Source of the DNA: Tsukamurella asaccharolytica | GTDB lineage: Bacteria; Actinomycetota; Actinomycetes; Mycobacteriales; Mycobacteriaceae | Assembly (NCBI RefSeq): GCF_007858435.1 | Contig: NZ_VIGW01000003.1 | Span: forward strand, 62,001 to 126,000 | DNA length: 64,000 nucleotides | Reading direction: 5' to 3' | In this document: piece after piece, positions 25,516-34,832 of the stretch | Layout of the letters: every line of letters begins with the position of its first letter | Numbering within the stretch: position 1 is the stretch's first letter | Notes under the pieces: generated by a model | Told to the model about the DNA's origin: nothing | The model's input: only the letters and a program-made list of their open reading frames with translations | Databases searched by the model: none | Translations under genes and position numbers: made by a program

Positions 25516-26490
25516 TCATGAATAGTTGGCAAGCCCGGCGGCAGCGCGCTCGGCGACGGCGTCGGCCAGCGACTGCGGGCCGCGGACCGTGAGCTCCCCG
25601 CCGAAGCTGAGCACGAACCGCACCATCCACGCCTCGGTCGCGTACTGCATCGTCGCGATCACCGGGCCGCCCGCCTCGTCCGAGAGCACCGAGAACGGGT
25701 GGTACTCGAGCGCCCACGCGGCGCCCGGTCCGACCGCGAGCGTCGCGGTGGTCAGCTCGTCGGCGGCGGCACCGTCGAACAGGCCCGACGCCGGCTCGAC
25801 GTGCTGGGGTACCGACGCGGCCTCGTCGAGGACGACCACCTCGTCGATCCGGTCGAGCCGGAACATTCGCAGCCCTTCGCTGGCGCGGCACCAGGCCTGC
25901 AGGTAGCTGTGCCCGTCGAAGGTGTCGAGGGCGATGGGGTCCACGTCGCGCTCCGTGGCGGCGTCGCGGGTGGCGGAGTAGTAGCGCAGGTGCAGGGCGC
26001 GGCCGTCGCGCAGGGCGCCGCGCACGGTGCCGGCGATCGCGGCCACGGGCCCGGCGTCCTGCGCGCCGTCGATCGACGCGACGGTGTCGCGTCCGGCCCC
26101 GGCGACGGCGGCCTCGAGCTTCGCGATGGCCCGCAGCACCGCCGCCGGGTCCGCGACGCCGGGCGAATCGGCCAGCGCCCGCAGGGCGAGCAGCAGCGAC
26201 GCCGCTTCGGGGCCGGTCAGCTTGAGCGGCCGGTCCAGGTTCGCGCTGAACTCGATGTCGACCCCGGCCTCGTCGTAGTCGATCTCGATGAGGTCGCCCG
26301 GGAACATGCCCGGCAGCCCGCACATCGTGAGGCCCGTAATGTCCTTGCGCAGCTGGGCGACGGTCACGCCCAGGTCGGCCGCGGCCCTCTCGAGATCGGC
26401 CTCCGGGTGCGAGCGGAAGTACGGGATCACGTTGAGCCAGCGCGCGAGGCGCTGCATCTGCCGGCTCGGCTGCTTCGACTGCGTGCTCAT
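25516..26490 (-). CDS. pafC: WYL-domain transcriptional regulator PafC
   Basis: A 324-residue regulator with an N-terminal winged HTH (about 8-70) and a WYL domain (HSYLQAWCRASEGLRMFRLDRI, residues about 205-225) followed by the WCX extension. In mycobacteria PafB and PafC form a complex that activates the main RecA/LexA-independent DNA-damage regulon, probably by sensing ssDNA through WYL. Its ATG overlaps the pafB stop by four bases, consistent with 1:1 production. It lies in the conserved pafA-pafB-pafC order. Confidence 0.92.
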   Translation of the reverse strand: MSTQSKQPSRQMQRLARWLNVIPYFRSHPEADLERAAADLGVTVAQLRKDITGLTMCGLPGMFPGDLIEIDYDEAGVDIEFSANLDRPLKLTGPEAASLLLALRALADSPGVADPAAVLRAIAKLEAAVAGAGRDTVASIDGAQDAGPVAAIAGTVRGALRDGRALHLRYYSATRDAATERDVDPIALDTFDGHSYLQAWCRASEGLRMFRLDRIDEVVVLDEAASVPQHVEPASGLFDGAAADELTTATLAVGPGAAWALEYHPFSVLSDEAGGPVIATMQYATEAWMVRFVLSFGGELTVRGPQSLADAVAERAAAGLANYS

Positions 26491-27461
26491 CGCTCCCCTG
26501 CCAGTGCCGTGAGGCGGTCGACGACGGCGTCGCGCAATTGCTGGGGCTCGTAGACCACCGCGTCGGGTCCGAGGCCGCTGACCTCGCGGGCCACCGCGTC
26601 CACCGAGCGCATCTCCACCGTCAGCTCCGTGCCGGGCCGGCCGCGGAAGTCACTGTCGGCCTGCGCGGAGGCGAGCCGACGCAGCCCGTCGCCCCGGCCC
26701 TGCGCGACCCAGAGCCGGGCGGTGCCGATCGGATCACGTTCGGCGACCGTGGCCACGACGTGCGCGTGCAGGTCGAAACCGTCCGGAGGCCGGACGGTGG
26801 CGGGGTCGCTGGTGACCGCGCCGCCGCGGACGCGGCTGAGCTTGAAGGTGCGTACGGCGTCGCGAGTGACGTCGTGGCCGACGGCGTACGCGCTCCCGCG
26901 GAAGGTGACCACGCCCCACGGGTGAAGCGTTCGGTCGACGTAGGGCTGTGCCGGGTTCGCCCTGTGCTCGAACGTGACCTGCCGGCGGCGGTCCACGCCC
27001 TCGAGCATGGCGAGCAGCGCGCCCTCGGCCCCGCGGTCGGGGGCGATCCCCGGGGTCACGCCCGCTCCGGGGCCGTCGACGTCCATGCCGCCCGCGCGCA
27101 GCTTCTGGACCGCTGACTGGGCGGCGGCGGACAGCTCGGGCGACTGCCACAGCGCCGAGGCGACGGCGACGGCGGTGGCCTCCTCGGGATCGAGGTCGAT
27201 GTCACCGAGGGCGTACTCGTCGAGCGCGATGCGGTAGCCCACGGCCGAGTTGATCCGGGAGACCGGGGCCACCTCGATGGGTACCCCGAGCTCGCGCAGG
27301 TCGGCCTTGTCGCGCTCGAACATGCGCTCGAAGGCCTCGTCGTCGGAGTTCGGGTCGTACCCGAAGACGTTCGCCCGGATGTAGTCCCGGTCGAGCGGAC
27401 GTTGCGTGTACAGGAGGCAGATCACCAGATTGGTGAGACGCTCGATCCGCGAAGTTGCCAC
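26487..27461 (-). CDS. pafB: WYL-domain transcriptional regulator PafB
   Basis: A 324-residue paralogue and partner of PafC with the same layout: N-terminal helices (MATSRIERLTNLVICLLYT), HTH, WYL domain (TLHPWGVVTFRGSAYAVGHD) and WCX domain ending LRDAVVDRLTAL. The start is a GTG at 27461 with TAAGAT six bases upstream, so a leaderless pafBC transcript is likely, starting 54 bases after the pafA stop. Activation of DNA-repair genes is known for mycobacterial PafBC, and is inferred here. Confidence 0.92.
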   Translation of the reverse strand: MATSRIERLTNLVICLLYTQRPLDRDYIRANVFGYDPNSDDEAFERMFERDKADLRELGVPIEVAPVSRINSAVGYRIALDEYALGDIDLDPEEATAVAVASALWQSPELSAAAQSAVQKLRAGGMDVDGPGAGVTPGIAPDRGAEGALLAMLEGVDRRRQVTFEHRANPAQPYVDRTLHPWGVVTFRGSAYAVGHDVTRDAVRTFKLSRVRGGAVTSDPATVRPPDGFDLHAHVVATVAERDPIGTARLWVAQGRGDGLRRLASAQADSDFRGRPGTELTVEMRSVDAVAREVSGLGPDAVVYEPQQLRDAVVDRLTALAGER

Positions 27462-27467
27462 GTGTCG

Positions 27468-27473
27468 ATCTTA
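27468..27473 (-). promoter_or_regulatory. Leaderless -10 box for pafBC
   Basis: TAAGAT, then six bases, then the GTG at 27461. Confidence 0.5.
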
Positions 27474-27515
27474 CGTTCTACGCCGGCGCGCGGCCCGGAT
27501 CGACGCGATGTCGCG

Positions 27516-28874
27516 TCACATCGACGCGATGAGTCGCTCGACGCGCTCGTCGACGTTGCGGAACGGGTCCTTGCACAGCACGGTGCGCTGGGCCTGGTCG
27601 TTGAGCTTGAGGTGCACCCAATCGACGGTGAAGTCGCGCCCAGCGGCCTGGGCTGCGGTGATGAAGTCGCCGCGGAGCTTCGCGCGGGTGGTCTCGGGAG
27701 GGTTCTTCACCGCGGCCTCGACGGCCTCGTCGGTGGTCACCCGCGCGGCCATCCCGCGCCGCTGCAGCAGGTCGAAGACGCCGCGGCCGCGCTTGATGTC
27801 GTGGTACGCGAGGTCGAGCTGCGCGATCTTCGGATCCGACAGGTCCATCGAGTACTTGTCCAGGTAGCGCTGGAAGAGCTTGCGCTTGATGACCCAGTCG
27901 ATCTCGGTGTCGACCCCGGAGAAGTCCTGCGTCTCGACGGCGTCCAGGGTGCGGCCCCACAGGTCGACGACCCGACTCAGCTGCTCGTCGGGCTCGCGCG
28001 TCGCGAGGTAGTCGACGGCCTTGGCGTAGTACTCGCGCTGGATGTCCAGGGCGCCCGCCTGCCGGCCACCGGCGAGCCGGACCTCGTGCCGGCCGGTCGT
28101 GTCGTGGCTGACCTCGCGGATGGCGCGGATCGGGTTGTCCAGCGAGAAGTCCCGGAACTGGACCCCGGCCTCGATCATCTCGAGCACCAGGTGGGCGGTG
28201 CCCACCTTGAGCATGGTGGTGGTCTCGGACATGTTCGAGTCGCCGACGATCACGTGCAGGCGCCGGTACTTTTCGGCGTCGGCGTGCGGCTCGTCGCGGG
28301 TGTTGATGATGGGCCGGCTGCGGGTGGTGGCGCTCGAGACCCCCTCCCAGATGTGCTCGGCGCGCTGACTCAGGCAGTACGTGGCGTTCTTGGGCGTGAG
28401 CAGCACCTTCCCGGCGCCGCAGATCAGCTGCCGGGTCACGAGGAAGGGCAGGAGCACGTCGGCGATGCGCGAGAACTCCCCCACGCGGCCGACGAGGTAG
28501 TTCTCGTGGCAGCCGTAGGAGTTGCCCGCCGAATCGGTGTTGTTCTTGAACAGGTAGATGTCGCCGCCGATGCCCTCGTCCTGCAGGCGCTGCTCGGCGT
28601 CGAGCAGTAGGTCCTCGAGCACGCGCTCGCCGGCCTTGTCGTGCGTGACCAGCTGGAGCACCGAATCGCACTCCGCGGTCGCGTACTCGGGGTGACTGCC
28701 CACGTCGAGGTACAGGCGCGAGCCGTTCTGCAGGAAGACGTTCGAGCTGCGGCCCCAGGAGACCACGCGCCGGAACAGGTATCGCGCGATCTCGTCGGGG
28801 CTCAGTCGACGATGCCCGTGAAAGGTACACGTGACACCGAACTCGGTCTCGATTCCCATGATTCGGCGCTGCAC
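27516..28874 (-). CDS. pafA: Pup--protein ligase PafA
   Basis: A 452-residue carboxylate-amine ligase related to glutamine synthetase. It joins the C-terminal Glu of deamidated Pup to substrate lysines, using ATP. The catalytic N-terminus MGIETEFGV, the block [13 protein letters not shown] and [20 protein letters not shown] are near-invariant in the family. The start is a GTG at 28874, giving the mycobacterial-type N-terminus MQRRIMG; a TAGTGT box seven bases upstream fits leaderless initiation. An alternative ATG at 28859 would trim five residues. It is upstream of pafBC and in the same window as prcBA, pup, dop and arc. Confidence 0.97.
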   Translation of the reverse strand: MQRRIMGIETEFGVTCTFHGHRRLSPDEIARYLFRRVVSWGRSSNVFLQNGSRLYLDVGSHPEYATAECDSVLQLVTHDKAGERVLEDLLLDAEQRLQDEGIGGDIYLFKNNTDSAGNSYGCHENYLVGRVGEFSRIADVLLPFLVTRQLICGAGKVLLTPKNATYCLSQRAEHIWEGVSSATTRSRPIINTRDEPHADAEKYRRLHVIVGDSNMSETTTMLKVGTAHLVLEMIEAGVQFRDFSLDNPIRAIREVSHDTTGRHEVRLAGGRQAGALDIQREYYAKAVDYLATREPDEQLSRVVDLWGRTLDAVETQDFSGVDTEIDWVIKRKLFQRYLDKYSMDLSDPKIAQLDLAYHDIKRGRGVFDLLQRRGMAARVTTDEAVEAAVKNPPETTRAKLRGDFITAAQAAGRDFTVDWVHLKLNDQAQRTVLCKDPFRNVDERVERLIASM

Positions 28875-28881
28875 CTGACGA

Positions 28882-28887
28882 ACACTA
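28882..28887 (-). promoter_or_regulatory. Leaderless -10 box for pafA
   Basis: TAGTGT, then seven bases, then the GTG at 28874. It supports GTG rather than the internal ATG. Confidence 0.5.
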
Positions 28888-28898
28888 CTCCGCGACCG

Positions 28899-29012
28899 TC
28901 AGTCGTCCCCGCCCGGTTCCGGGTGCCGGCGGAAGTTGATCACCGCGGCGATCAACCCGCCCCACACCACCACGATCGAGATGATCAGCATCACGATGGC
29001 GCCGCTACTCAT
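28899..29012 (-). CDS. MetS-like small subunit of an NSS amino-acid importer
   Basis: A 37-residue protein consisting of one transmembrane helix (IVMLIISIVVVWGGLIAAVI) and a short charged tail (NFRRHPEPGGDD). Small proteins of this shape are encoded directly after actinobacterial NSS transporters; in Corynebacterium MetS is required with MetP for methionine and alanine uptake. The ATG overlaps the transporter stop by four bases. It is easily missed because a longer frame-shifted reading covers it. The assignment rests on size, topology and position. Confidence 0.82.
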   Translation of the reverse strand: MSSGAIVMLIISIVVVWGGLIAAVINFRRHPEPGGDD

Positions 29013-30553
29013 GCGGACACCTCCTTCGTCTCGGAATCCTCGTCGGGCCGGTACGCGTCGGCCCCACGATCGGGGAGCAGCGACATACCGACGCCGAACA
29101 GCAGCGCCAGTCCTGCCACGCCCCAGCCGGCCGCCAATAGGAAATCGGTGCTGTAGCCGCTGTAGTTCTCCTCGAACTCCCCGATGAGGCTGTCCACGCT
29201 CATCCAGATCAGCATGATCGGAGTGACGACGCCCAGCAGCACCTGCCACGTGCGGCCCACCCGGAAACTCGACACGGCGTCGACGTGCCGCTGCAGCAAG
29301 GGCAGCCTGCGCAGCACGTACGTCGCCACGACGATCGCGGCGAGCGCCGCGAGCACGATGCCGTAGGCGTTGATGAAGTGGTCCACCGAGTCGAGGATGT
29401 AGAGCCCGTTCTCCGTGGGGTAGAAGGCGATCGAAACGACCGCCGTGAGGCCACCGACGGCCAGCACCGCGGGCACGCGCCCGAGGCCCGTCCTGTCCTC
29501 GACCGCCGCGACGATCACCTGGACGATACTGATCAGCGAGGTGACGCCGGCGATGAGCAGACTGCCGAAGAAGAGCACGCCGAACAGCGCGGAGCCGCCG
29601 CTGATCTCGGAGATGATCTGCGGGAAGGCGATGAAGGCCAGCCCGGTCCCGCCCTGAACCACCTCGCTCACCGGCAACTGCGCCTGCAGCGCCATGAAGC
29701 CCAGCGTGGCGAAGACACCGATGCCCGCGAGAATCTCGAACGCGCTGTTGGCGAACCCGGCGACCAGCGCTGAACCGGTGAGGTCGGCCTTGCGCTTGAG
29801 GTACGAGGAGTAGGTGACCATGATGCCGAAGCCCACCGACAGCGAGAAGAAGATCTGGCCGTAGGCCGAGCGCCACACCTCCCCGTCGGTGATCGCGGAC
29901 CAGTCGGGCGAGAACAGCGCGTTGAGCCCGTCGGCGGCGCCGGGCAGGAACAACGCCCGCACGACCAGGATCCCGAACAGGACCACCAGCAGCGGGATGA
30001 AGATGCGATTGGCGAGCTCGATGCCGCGCTTGACGCCCAGCGCAAGCACGCCGAGCGTCACGATCCAGATCCCGATCAGCGGCCACAGCACGCCCGGCAC
30101 GTAGGCGCCGAGCAGCGCCGGCGTGTCCGAGACGTGCAGGAAGTCCTTCTGGAAGAACGACGCCGGGTCGTCACCCCACCGTTTGTCCAGCGAGAACCCG
30201 ATGTACCGGACCGACCAGGCCAGGATCACCGCGTAGTAGGTGGCGATGAAGAAGCAGATCGCCACCTGCCACCAGCCGACGAAGGCCGCCGGACGCCCCA
30301 GCCGGCGCATCGCCCGCGGCGCCGAGGCCCGGTACCGATGCCCCACCGCGTACTCGAAGATCAGCAGCGGGATGCCGGCGGACAGCAACGCGATCAGGTA
30401 CGGCACCATGAACGCGCCGCCGCCGTTGTCGTACGCCTCCTTCGGGAAGCGCCAGATGTTGCCGAGACCCACCGCGGACCCGATGGCCGCGAACAGGAAC
30501 CCGGCGCGGGTCCCCCACTGTTCGCGCGGCCGGTCGATCGTCGCCTCCGTCAC
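29009..30553 (-). CDS. NSS-family sodium-dependent amino-acid transporter (MetP-like)
   Basis: About 514 residues with the LeuT-type fold of 11-12 helices. The N-terminal signature RAGFLFAAIGSAVGLGNIWR and GGGAFMVPYL, with unwound helix 1 for sodium and substrate binding, identifies the NSS family. The start is uncertain. The GTG at 30553 has AAGGGGAGG six bases upstream; a GTG at 30571 also has a good site, and a TTG at 30595 is the longest. The coupled 37-residue small subunit points to a methionine/alanine importer. It sits between pafA and prcA, breaking the proteasome cluster. Confidence 0.88.
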   Translation of the reverse strand: MTEATIDRPREQWGTRAGFLFAAIGSAVGLGNIWRFPKEAYDNGGGAFMVPYLIALLSAGIPLLIFEYAVGHRYRASAPRAMRRLGRPAAFVGWWQVAICFFIATYYAVILAWSVRYIGFSLDKRWGDDPASFFQKDFLHVSDTPALLGAYVPGVLWPLIGIWIVTLGVLALGVKRGIELANRIFIPLLVVLFGILVVRALFLPGAADGLNALFSPDWSAITDGEVWRSAYGQIFFSLSVGFGIMVTYSSYLKRKADLTGSALVAGFANSAFEILAGIGVFATLGFMALQAQLPVSEVVQGGTGLAFIAFPQIISEISGGSALFGVLFFGSLLIAGVTSLISIVQVIVAAVEDRTGLGRVPAVLAVGGLTAVVSIAFYPTENGLYILDSVDHFINAYGIVLAALAAIVVATYVLRRLPLLQRHVDAVSSFRVGRTWQVLLGVVTPIMLIWMSVDSLIGEFEENYSGYSTDFLLAAGWGVAGLALLFGVGMSLLPDRGADAYRPDEDSETKEVSA

Positions 30554-30656
30554 CCAGAACCTCCCCTTCACGCGGTCCTCCGTCGTCGCTGTCAACCGTA
30601 TCGGTCATAGCGATATAAACGGTGCGTTTTGGGACGATACCGGGCAGCTCGACGCC

Positions 30657-31370
30657 TCAGCTCAGCAGCTCCCCGACGCGCTCGTCCGAGAGTCGCTTGA
30701 AGGCGCGGCGGGGTCGGGTGTGGTCGAGGATCGCGACCTCGAGTTCACTCGCCCGAAAGGTCTTCGCCTCGGCGGTCGCCGACGACGAGCCGTTCGACGG
30801 TGCCGGCGCACCCAGCGCCTTCACCGCCAGCGCGACGGCGGCCGCGAGATCGAGCGCCTCGGCGTAGCCCTCGGTGAGCACCGGCGTGATCGACTCCGTC
30901 TGCCCGCCCATGACGACGAACTGCTTCTCGTCGCCCACGGAACCGTCGTAGCCCACGCGATAGAGCCGGGACCCCGGATTCGCGGGGGTGCCCACCTCGG
31001 CGACACACAGCTCCACCTCGTAGGGCTTGGCCTGCTCGGTGAAGACGGTGCCGAGCGTCGAGGCGTAGGCGTTGGTCAGCGACCACCCGGTCACGTCGCG
31101 CCGCGAATACTGGTAGCCGCGGGTGTCGGCGAACTGGATGCCCGCGCGGCGCAGCGACTCGAACTCGTTGTACTTGCCGACGGCGGCGAAGCCGATCCGG
31201 TCGTAGATCTCGCTGATCTTGTACAGCGAGCTCGGGTTATCGGCCACGAAGACCACGCCGTCGGCGTACTTGAGCACGACGACGCTCCGACCGCGCGCGA
31301 TGCCCTTGCGCGCCAGCTCCGAGCGATCGCGCATGATCTGCTCGGCGGAGGCGTAGTACGGGAACGTCAT
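30657..31370 (-). CDS. prcA: 20S proteasome alpha subunit PrcA
   Basis: A 237-residue non-catalytic subunit forming the outer rings of the actinobacterial 20S proteasome. The N-terminal gate region [20 protein letters not shown] and [15 protein letters not shown] match the family. The C-terminal third is Ala/Ser-rich and variable. The ATG overlaps the prcB stop by four bases, so the order is pup-prcB-prcA as in other actinobacteria. Confidence 0.97.
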   Translation of the reverse strand: MTFPYYASAEQIMRDRSELARKGIARGRSVVVLKYADGVVFVADNPSSLYKISEIYDRIGFAAVGKYNEFESLRRAGIQFADTRGYQYSRRDVTGWSLTNAYASTLGTVFTEQAKPYEVELCVAEVGTPANPGSRLYRVGYDGSVGDEKQFVVMGGQTESITPVLTEGYAEALDLAAAVALAVKALGAPAPSNGSSSATAEAKTFRASELEVAILDHTRPRRAFKRLSDERVGELLS

Positions 31371-32143
31371 GCCCGACCTCCCCTCGCCGCGATCACCCGG
31401 TCCGTGGCAGCCGCCACGTCCTGCTCCGCGACCTCGACGGCACCGTCAGCGGTGATGACGATCGCCGTCGGGTACAGCTTGCGGAGCACGTCGGGGCCGC
31501 CCGTGGCGGTGTCGTCATCGGCGGCGTCGAACAGGGCCTCGGCGGCCACGTCGAGCGCACCGTCGGCGTCGAGGCCGGGCCGGAAGCGCTTCTTGATCGA
31601 CGACTTCGCCCACGCCGAGCCCGAGCCGATGGAGTGGTAACCCACCTCGTCGTGCCAGTCACCGGTGACGTCGTAGGAGACGATCCGGCCGCGTGCCTCG
31701 GCCTCGTCGAAGCCGACCAGCAGGGGAACGGCCGCGAGGCCCTGCAACGCGGCGCCGAAATTGCTCCGCACCATGCCGGCCAGGCGGTTCGCCTTACCTT
31801 CGAAGGTCAGCGGCACGCCCTCGATCTTCTCGTAGTGCTCGAGCTCGACGGTGAACAGCTTGACGATCTGCTTGGCGATGCCCGCGGTGCCGGCGATGCC
31901 GACCGCGGTGAGCTCGTCCGTCACGAAGGTCTTGACGATATCGCGCTGCGCGATGAGATTGCCCATGGTGGCGCGGCGGTCGCCCGCGAGCAGCACCCCG
32001 TCCGCGAAGGCCACGGCGACGATCGTGGTGCCGTGCGGCACGTCCGGCGCACCGTCGGACCCGGAACTCCCGCCGGGCAGCGCCTCCGGCGCCACCGCGG
32101 CGAGATGTTCGACGAACGACGATCCGCCGTGCAGCGGCGTCAC
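31367..32143 (-). CDS. prcB: 20S proteasome beta subunit PrcB
   Basis: A 258-residue threonine protease precursor. A 38-residue propeptide ends in PHG, and autocleavage exposes Thr39 (mature Thr1) in [11 protein letters not shown]. In mature numbering Asp17 (LLAGDRR) and Lys33 (RDIVKTF) are in place, so the active site is intact. The start is a GTG overlapping the pup stop (GTGA). It degrades pupylated proteins delivered by Arc/Mpa, encoded about 5 kb away. Confidence 0.97.
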   Translation of the reverse strand: MTPLHGGSSFVEHLAAVAPEALPGGSSGSDGAPDVPHGTTIVAVAFADGVLLAGDRRATMGNLIAQRDIVKTFVTDELTAVGIAGTAGIAKQIVKLFTVELEHYEKIEGVPLTFEGKANRLAGMVRSNFGAALQGLAAVPLLVGFDEAEARGRIVSYDVTGDWHDEVGYHSIGSGSAWAKSSIKKRFRPGLDADGALDVAAEALFDAADDDTATGGPDVLRKLYPTAIVITADGAVEVAEQDVAAATDRVIAARGGRA

Positions 32144-32334
32144 TGGCCGCCCTTCTGGACGTAGGCGCGCACGAAGTCCTCCGCGTTCTCCTCGAGGACG
32201 TCGTCGATCTCGTCGAGCAGATCGTCCGTTTCGTCGGTCAGCTTCTCGATGCGCTCCTGGCCGGCGCCCGACGGGCCGCCCGCAGCATCCTCGTCGTCGC
32301 CGCCGCCGCCACGCTTGACCTGCTCCTGCGCCAT
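32140..32334 (-). CDS. pup: Prokaryotic ubiquitin-like protein Pup
   Basis: A 64-residue disordered modifier ending in Gly-Gly-Gln. Dop must deamidate the final Gln to Glu before PafA can ligate it. The central helix region ([20 protein letters not shown]) binds the coiled coil of Arc/Mpa, and the acidic composition is normal. A good Shine-Dalgarno (AAGGAGG) lies seven bases before the ATG. It is the first gene of pup-prcB-prcA. Confidence 0.98.
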   Translation of the reverse strand: MAQEQVKRGGGGDDEDAAGGPSGAGQERIEKLTDETDDLLDEIDDVLEENAEDFVRAYVQKGGQ

Positions 32335-32396
32335 CTCGCTGCCTCCTTAGCGACCGTATCCGTGCCGTACGGCCCGATGTGCCAACACTACCGGCC

Positions 32397-32402
32397 TACA
32401 CT
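32397..32402 (+). promoter_or_regulatory. Leaderless -10 box for the membrane protein at 32409
   Basis: TACACT, then six bases, then a GTG at 32409. This favours the GTG over an upstream ATG at 32379 that would lie before the promoter. Confidence 0.55.
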
Positions 32403-32408
32403 TCTCCC

Positions 32409-32795
32409 GTGGATCCGTACACGCCGCCCAACTTGCCCGATCCGGTGCTCGTGAGCATCGGCGACATCCATTGCACCCGGACCGATGTGATCACCCCGGC
32501 GGGCACCTTTCCCATCGCGGGAGCGCAGTGGACCGTGACGAACCAGAGCGTGACGACCCGGGAGATCCCGACGTGGGCCACCGTGCTGGCGATCGTCGGC
32601 GCGTTCGTCGTCTGCCTGTTCTCGCTGCTCTTCCTGCTCGTCAAGGAGGACCGCACGCAGGGTTTCGTCCAGGTCAGCGTCTTCGGCCCCGAAGGCCGCT
32701 CGTACACCACCAACATCCCGGTGCACTCGCCCCTCGCGGTGCAGGACGTCTTCCAGCGCGTCGACTTCGCCCGCAACCTCGCGATCGGCATGTAG
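32409..32795 (+). CDS. Hypothetical single-pass membrane protein
   Basis: About 128 residues, not recognised as a named family. One transmembrane helix (about 55-78, ATVLAIVGAFVVCLFSLLFL) separates an N-terminal domain containing SIGDIHCTRTDVITPAGTFP from a C-terminal domain with VQVSVFGPEGRSYTTNIPV. It is encoded divergently from pup and converges on the Ddn-like gene, ten bases away. It sits inside the proteasome cluster, but nothing in the sequence links it to pupylation. Codon pattern and a consistent start support a real gene. Confidence 0.8.
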   Translation: MDPYTPPNLPDPVLVSIGDIHCTRTDVITPAGTFPIAGAQWTVTNQSVTTREIPTWATVLAIVGAFVVCLFSLLFLLVKEDRTQGFVQVSVFGPEGRSYTTNIPVHSPLAVQDVFQRVDFARNLAIGM

Positions 32796-32804
32796 CCCGA
32801 CCGG

Positions 32805-33263
32805 TCAGGCGGGGCGGAGGCGGACCACCGGGATCGGGCGCTTCGTCTTGCGCTGGTACGCGGCGTAGCGGCCGCCGTTGTTCGCGTCGGCGAGGTCCCA
32901 GAGGCGCTGGTAGTCGCCGTCGCCGGGCTTGAGTGCCTCGACGGTGGCCGGGAAGCGATCCGTGCCGACCTGCACGTCCACGGTGCCGGCCTTGACCAGG
33001 TTGTGGTACCACGCCGGGTTGCGCGGGGCGCCGCCCTTGGAGGCGACCACCACGTAGTCGTCGCCGTCGCGCACGTAGGTGAGGACGGTGGTGCGGGGCT
33101 CGCCCGACTTCGCCCCGACGGTGCGAACGATCAGGCTGGGCACGCCGAGGAGCAGCTTGTGGCCGATCCGGCCGCCCGAACGCACGTACAGCGCGCCGTG
33201 CGCCTTGAGCACCTCGGGGAACGCCTTCGCGTAGAGCCTTTCCACTTCGCGACCGATGTCCAT
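32805..33263 (-). CDS. Deazaflavin (F420)-dependent nitroreductase family protein (Ddn-like)
   Basis: A 152-residue split-barrel protein of the DDN/F420H(2)-dependent quinone reductase family. The diagnostic segment is VVASKGGAPRNPAWYHNLVK, with RTVGAKSGEPRTTVLTYV before it; these contact F420 in characterised members, which reduce quinones and activate nitroimidazoles. Substrate here is unknown. It starts only four bases after the dop stop on the same strand, so it is probably co-transcribed with dop, an unusual pairing. Confidence 0.88.
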   Translation of the reverse strand: MDIGREVERLYAKAFPEVLKAHGALYVRSGGRIGHKLLLGVPSLIVRTVGAKSGEPRTTVLTYVRDGDDYVVVASKGGAPRNPAWYHNLVKAGTVDVQVGTDRFPATVEALKPGDGDYQRLWDLADANNGGRYAAYQRKTKRPIPVVRLRPA

Positions 33264-33267
33264 GGCC

Positions 33268-34758
33268 CTAGCCTCGCAGAGAATCCACGAGCTCGCGCGC
33301 GGTGGCCGCCTCGTCGAGCAGGTCGCCGACGTGCTCCTTCGTGCCCCGCAGAGGCTCGAGCGTCGGGATCCGCACCAGCGACTCGGCCCCGACGTCGAAG
33401 ATCACCGAGTCCCAGCTGGCGGCGGCGATGTCGGTGCCGAACCGGCGCATGCACTCGCCGCGGAAGTACGCGCGCGTCGACTCGGGCGGGGTGGTGACGG
33501 CGTCCATCACCTGCTGCTCGGTCACCAGGCGCTTCATCGAGCCGCGCGCGACGAGCCGGTTGTACAGGCCCTTGTCGAGCCGCACGTCGGAGTACTGCAG
33601 GTCCACGAGCTGCAGCTTCGACGCCGCCCAGCCCAGGCCCTCGCGCTGTCGGATGCCTTCGAGCAGGCGCAGCTTAGCCGGCCAGTCCAACTCGTCCGCG
33701 AGCCGCAGCGGATCGTCGGCGAGGGTGTCGAGCACCCGCACCCAGGTCGCGTGCACGTCGAGCGCGCGGGCATCGTCGGAGCCCTCGAGGAAGGCCCCGA
33801 CACGGTCGGCATAGGCGCGCTGGACGTCGAGCGCCGTCATGCGGCGACCGTCGGCCAGCTCCAGGCGGCCGGCCAAGGACAGGTCCCGCGACACCTGGTG
33901 CACGGCGGTCACCGGCGCCGCGAGCTGCAGGTCCGACAGGTCGACGCCCGCCTCGATCAGGTCCAGCACCAGCGCCGACGTGCCGACCTTGAGGTAGGTG
34001 GAGGTCTCCGCGAGGTTGGCGTCGCCGATGATCACGTGCAGCCGGCGGTACTTGTCCGGGTCGGCGTGCGGCTCGTCGCGGGTGTTGATGATGCCGCGTT
34101 TGAGCGTGGTCTCGAGGCCGACCTCGACCTCGATGTAGTCGGCGCGCTGCGAGAGCTGGAAGCCCGGCTCGTCGCCGTTGGCGCCGATGCCGACGCGGCC
34201 GCTGCCGGTGAAGACCTGCCGGGTCGCGAAGAAGGGCGTGAGTCCGGTGACGATCGCCGCGAACGGCGTCTCGCGCCGGCACAGGTAGTTCTCGTGCGTT
34301 CCGTACGAGGCGCCCTTGCCGTCGATGTTGTTCTTGTACAGCTGCAGTGCCGAGGCGCCGGGCACCGTCGACGCGTAGCGGGCCGCGGCGTCCATGACCC
34401 GCTCCCCCGCCTTGTCCCAGATGACCGCGTCGAGCGGATCGGTGACCTCGGGCGCCGAGTACTCGGGGTGCGCGTGGTCCACGTACAGCCGGGCGCCGTT
34501 GGTGAGGATCATGTTCGCCGCGCCGATCTCGTCGGCGTCGATGATCGGCGCCGGTCCGCCGCGGCCGAGGTCGAAGCCGCGGGCGTCGCGCAGCGGCGAC
34601 TCGAGGTCGTAGTCCCATCGGGTGCGCTTGGCGCGCGGCACCGCCGCCGCGGCGGCGTACGCGAGCACGGCCTGCGTCGACGTGAGGATCGGATTGGCGG
34701 TGGGATCCTTCGGCGCGGAGATCCCGTATTCCACCTCTGTCCCGATGATGCGCTGCAT
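33268..34758 (-). CDS. dop: Pup deamidase/depupylase Dop
   Basis: A 496-residue PafA paralogue that converts the Pup C-terminal Gln to Glu and removes Pup from substrates. The catalytic start is [11 protein letters not shown]; it has the Dop-specific loop rich in Ala and basic residues after [19 protein letters not shown], and the shared [20 protein letters not shown] block. The ATG has TAGGCT six bases upstream, suggesting a leaderless mRNA. It is separated from pup by two genes and from arc by an FHA-ABC gene, unlike the tight pup-dop order in mycobacteria. Confidence 0.96.
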   Translation of the reverse strand: MQRIIGTEVEYGISAPKDPTANPILTSTQAVLAYAAAAAVPRAKRTRWDYDLESPLRDARGFDLGRGGPAPIIDADEIGAANMILTNGARLYVDHAHPEYSAPEVTDPLDAVIWDKAGERVMDAAARYASTVPGASALQLYKNNIDGKGASYGTHENYLCRRETPFAAIVTGLTPFFATRQVFTGSGRVGIGANGDEPGFQLSQRADYIEVEVGLETTLKRGIINTRDEPHADPDKYRRLHVIIGDANLAETSTYLKVGTSALVLDLIEAGVDLSDLQLAAPVTAVHQVSRDLSLAGRLELADGRRMTALDVQRAYADRVGAFLEGSDDARALDVHATWVRVLDTLADDPLRLADELDWPAKLRLLEGIRQREGLGWAASKLQLVDLQYSDVRLDKGLYNRLVARGSMKRLVTEQQVMDAVTTPPESTRAYFRGECMRRFGTDIAAASWDSVIFDVGAESLVRIPTLEPLRGTKEHVGDLLDEAATARELVDSLRG

Positions 34759-34764
34759 GGCGCC

Positions 34765-34770
34765 AGCCTA
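34765..34770 (-). promoter_or_regulatory. Leaderless -10 box for dop
   Basis: TAGGCT, then six bases, then the dop ATG at 34758. Confidence 0.5.
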
Positions 34771-34832
34771 TCGGGGGTGATCCCGTTCGCTCGCTCGCCC
34801 CGCTCCCATGACGGCGACCGGCCGACGCCCCG

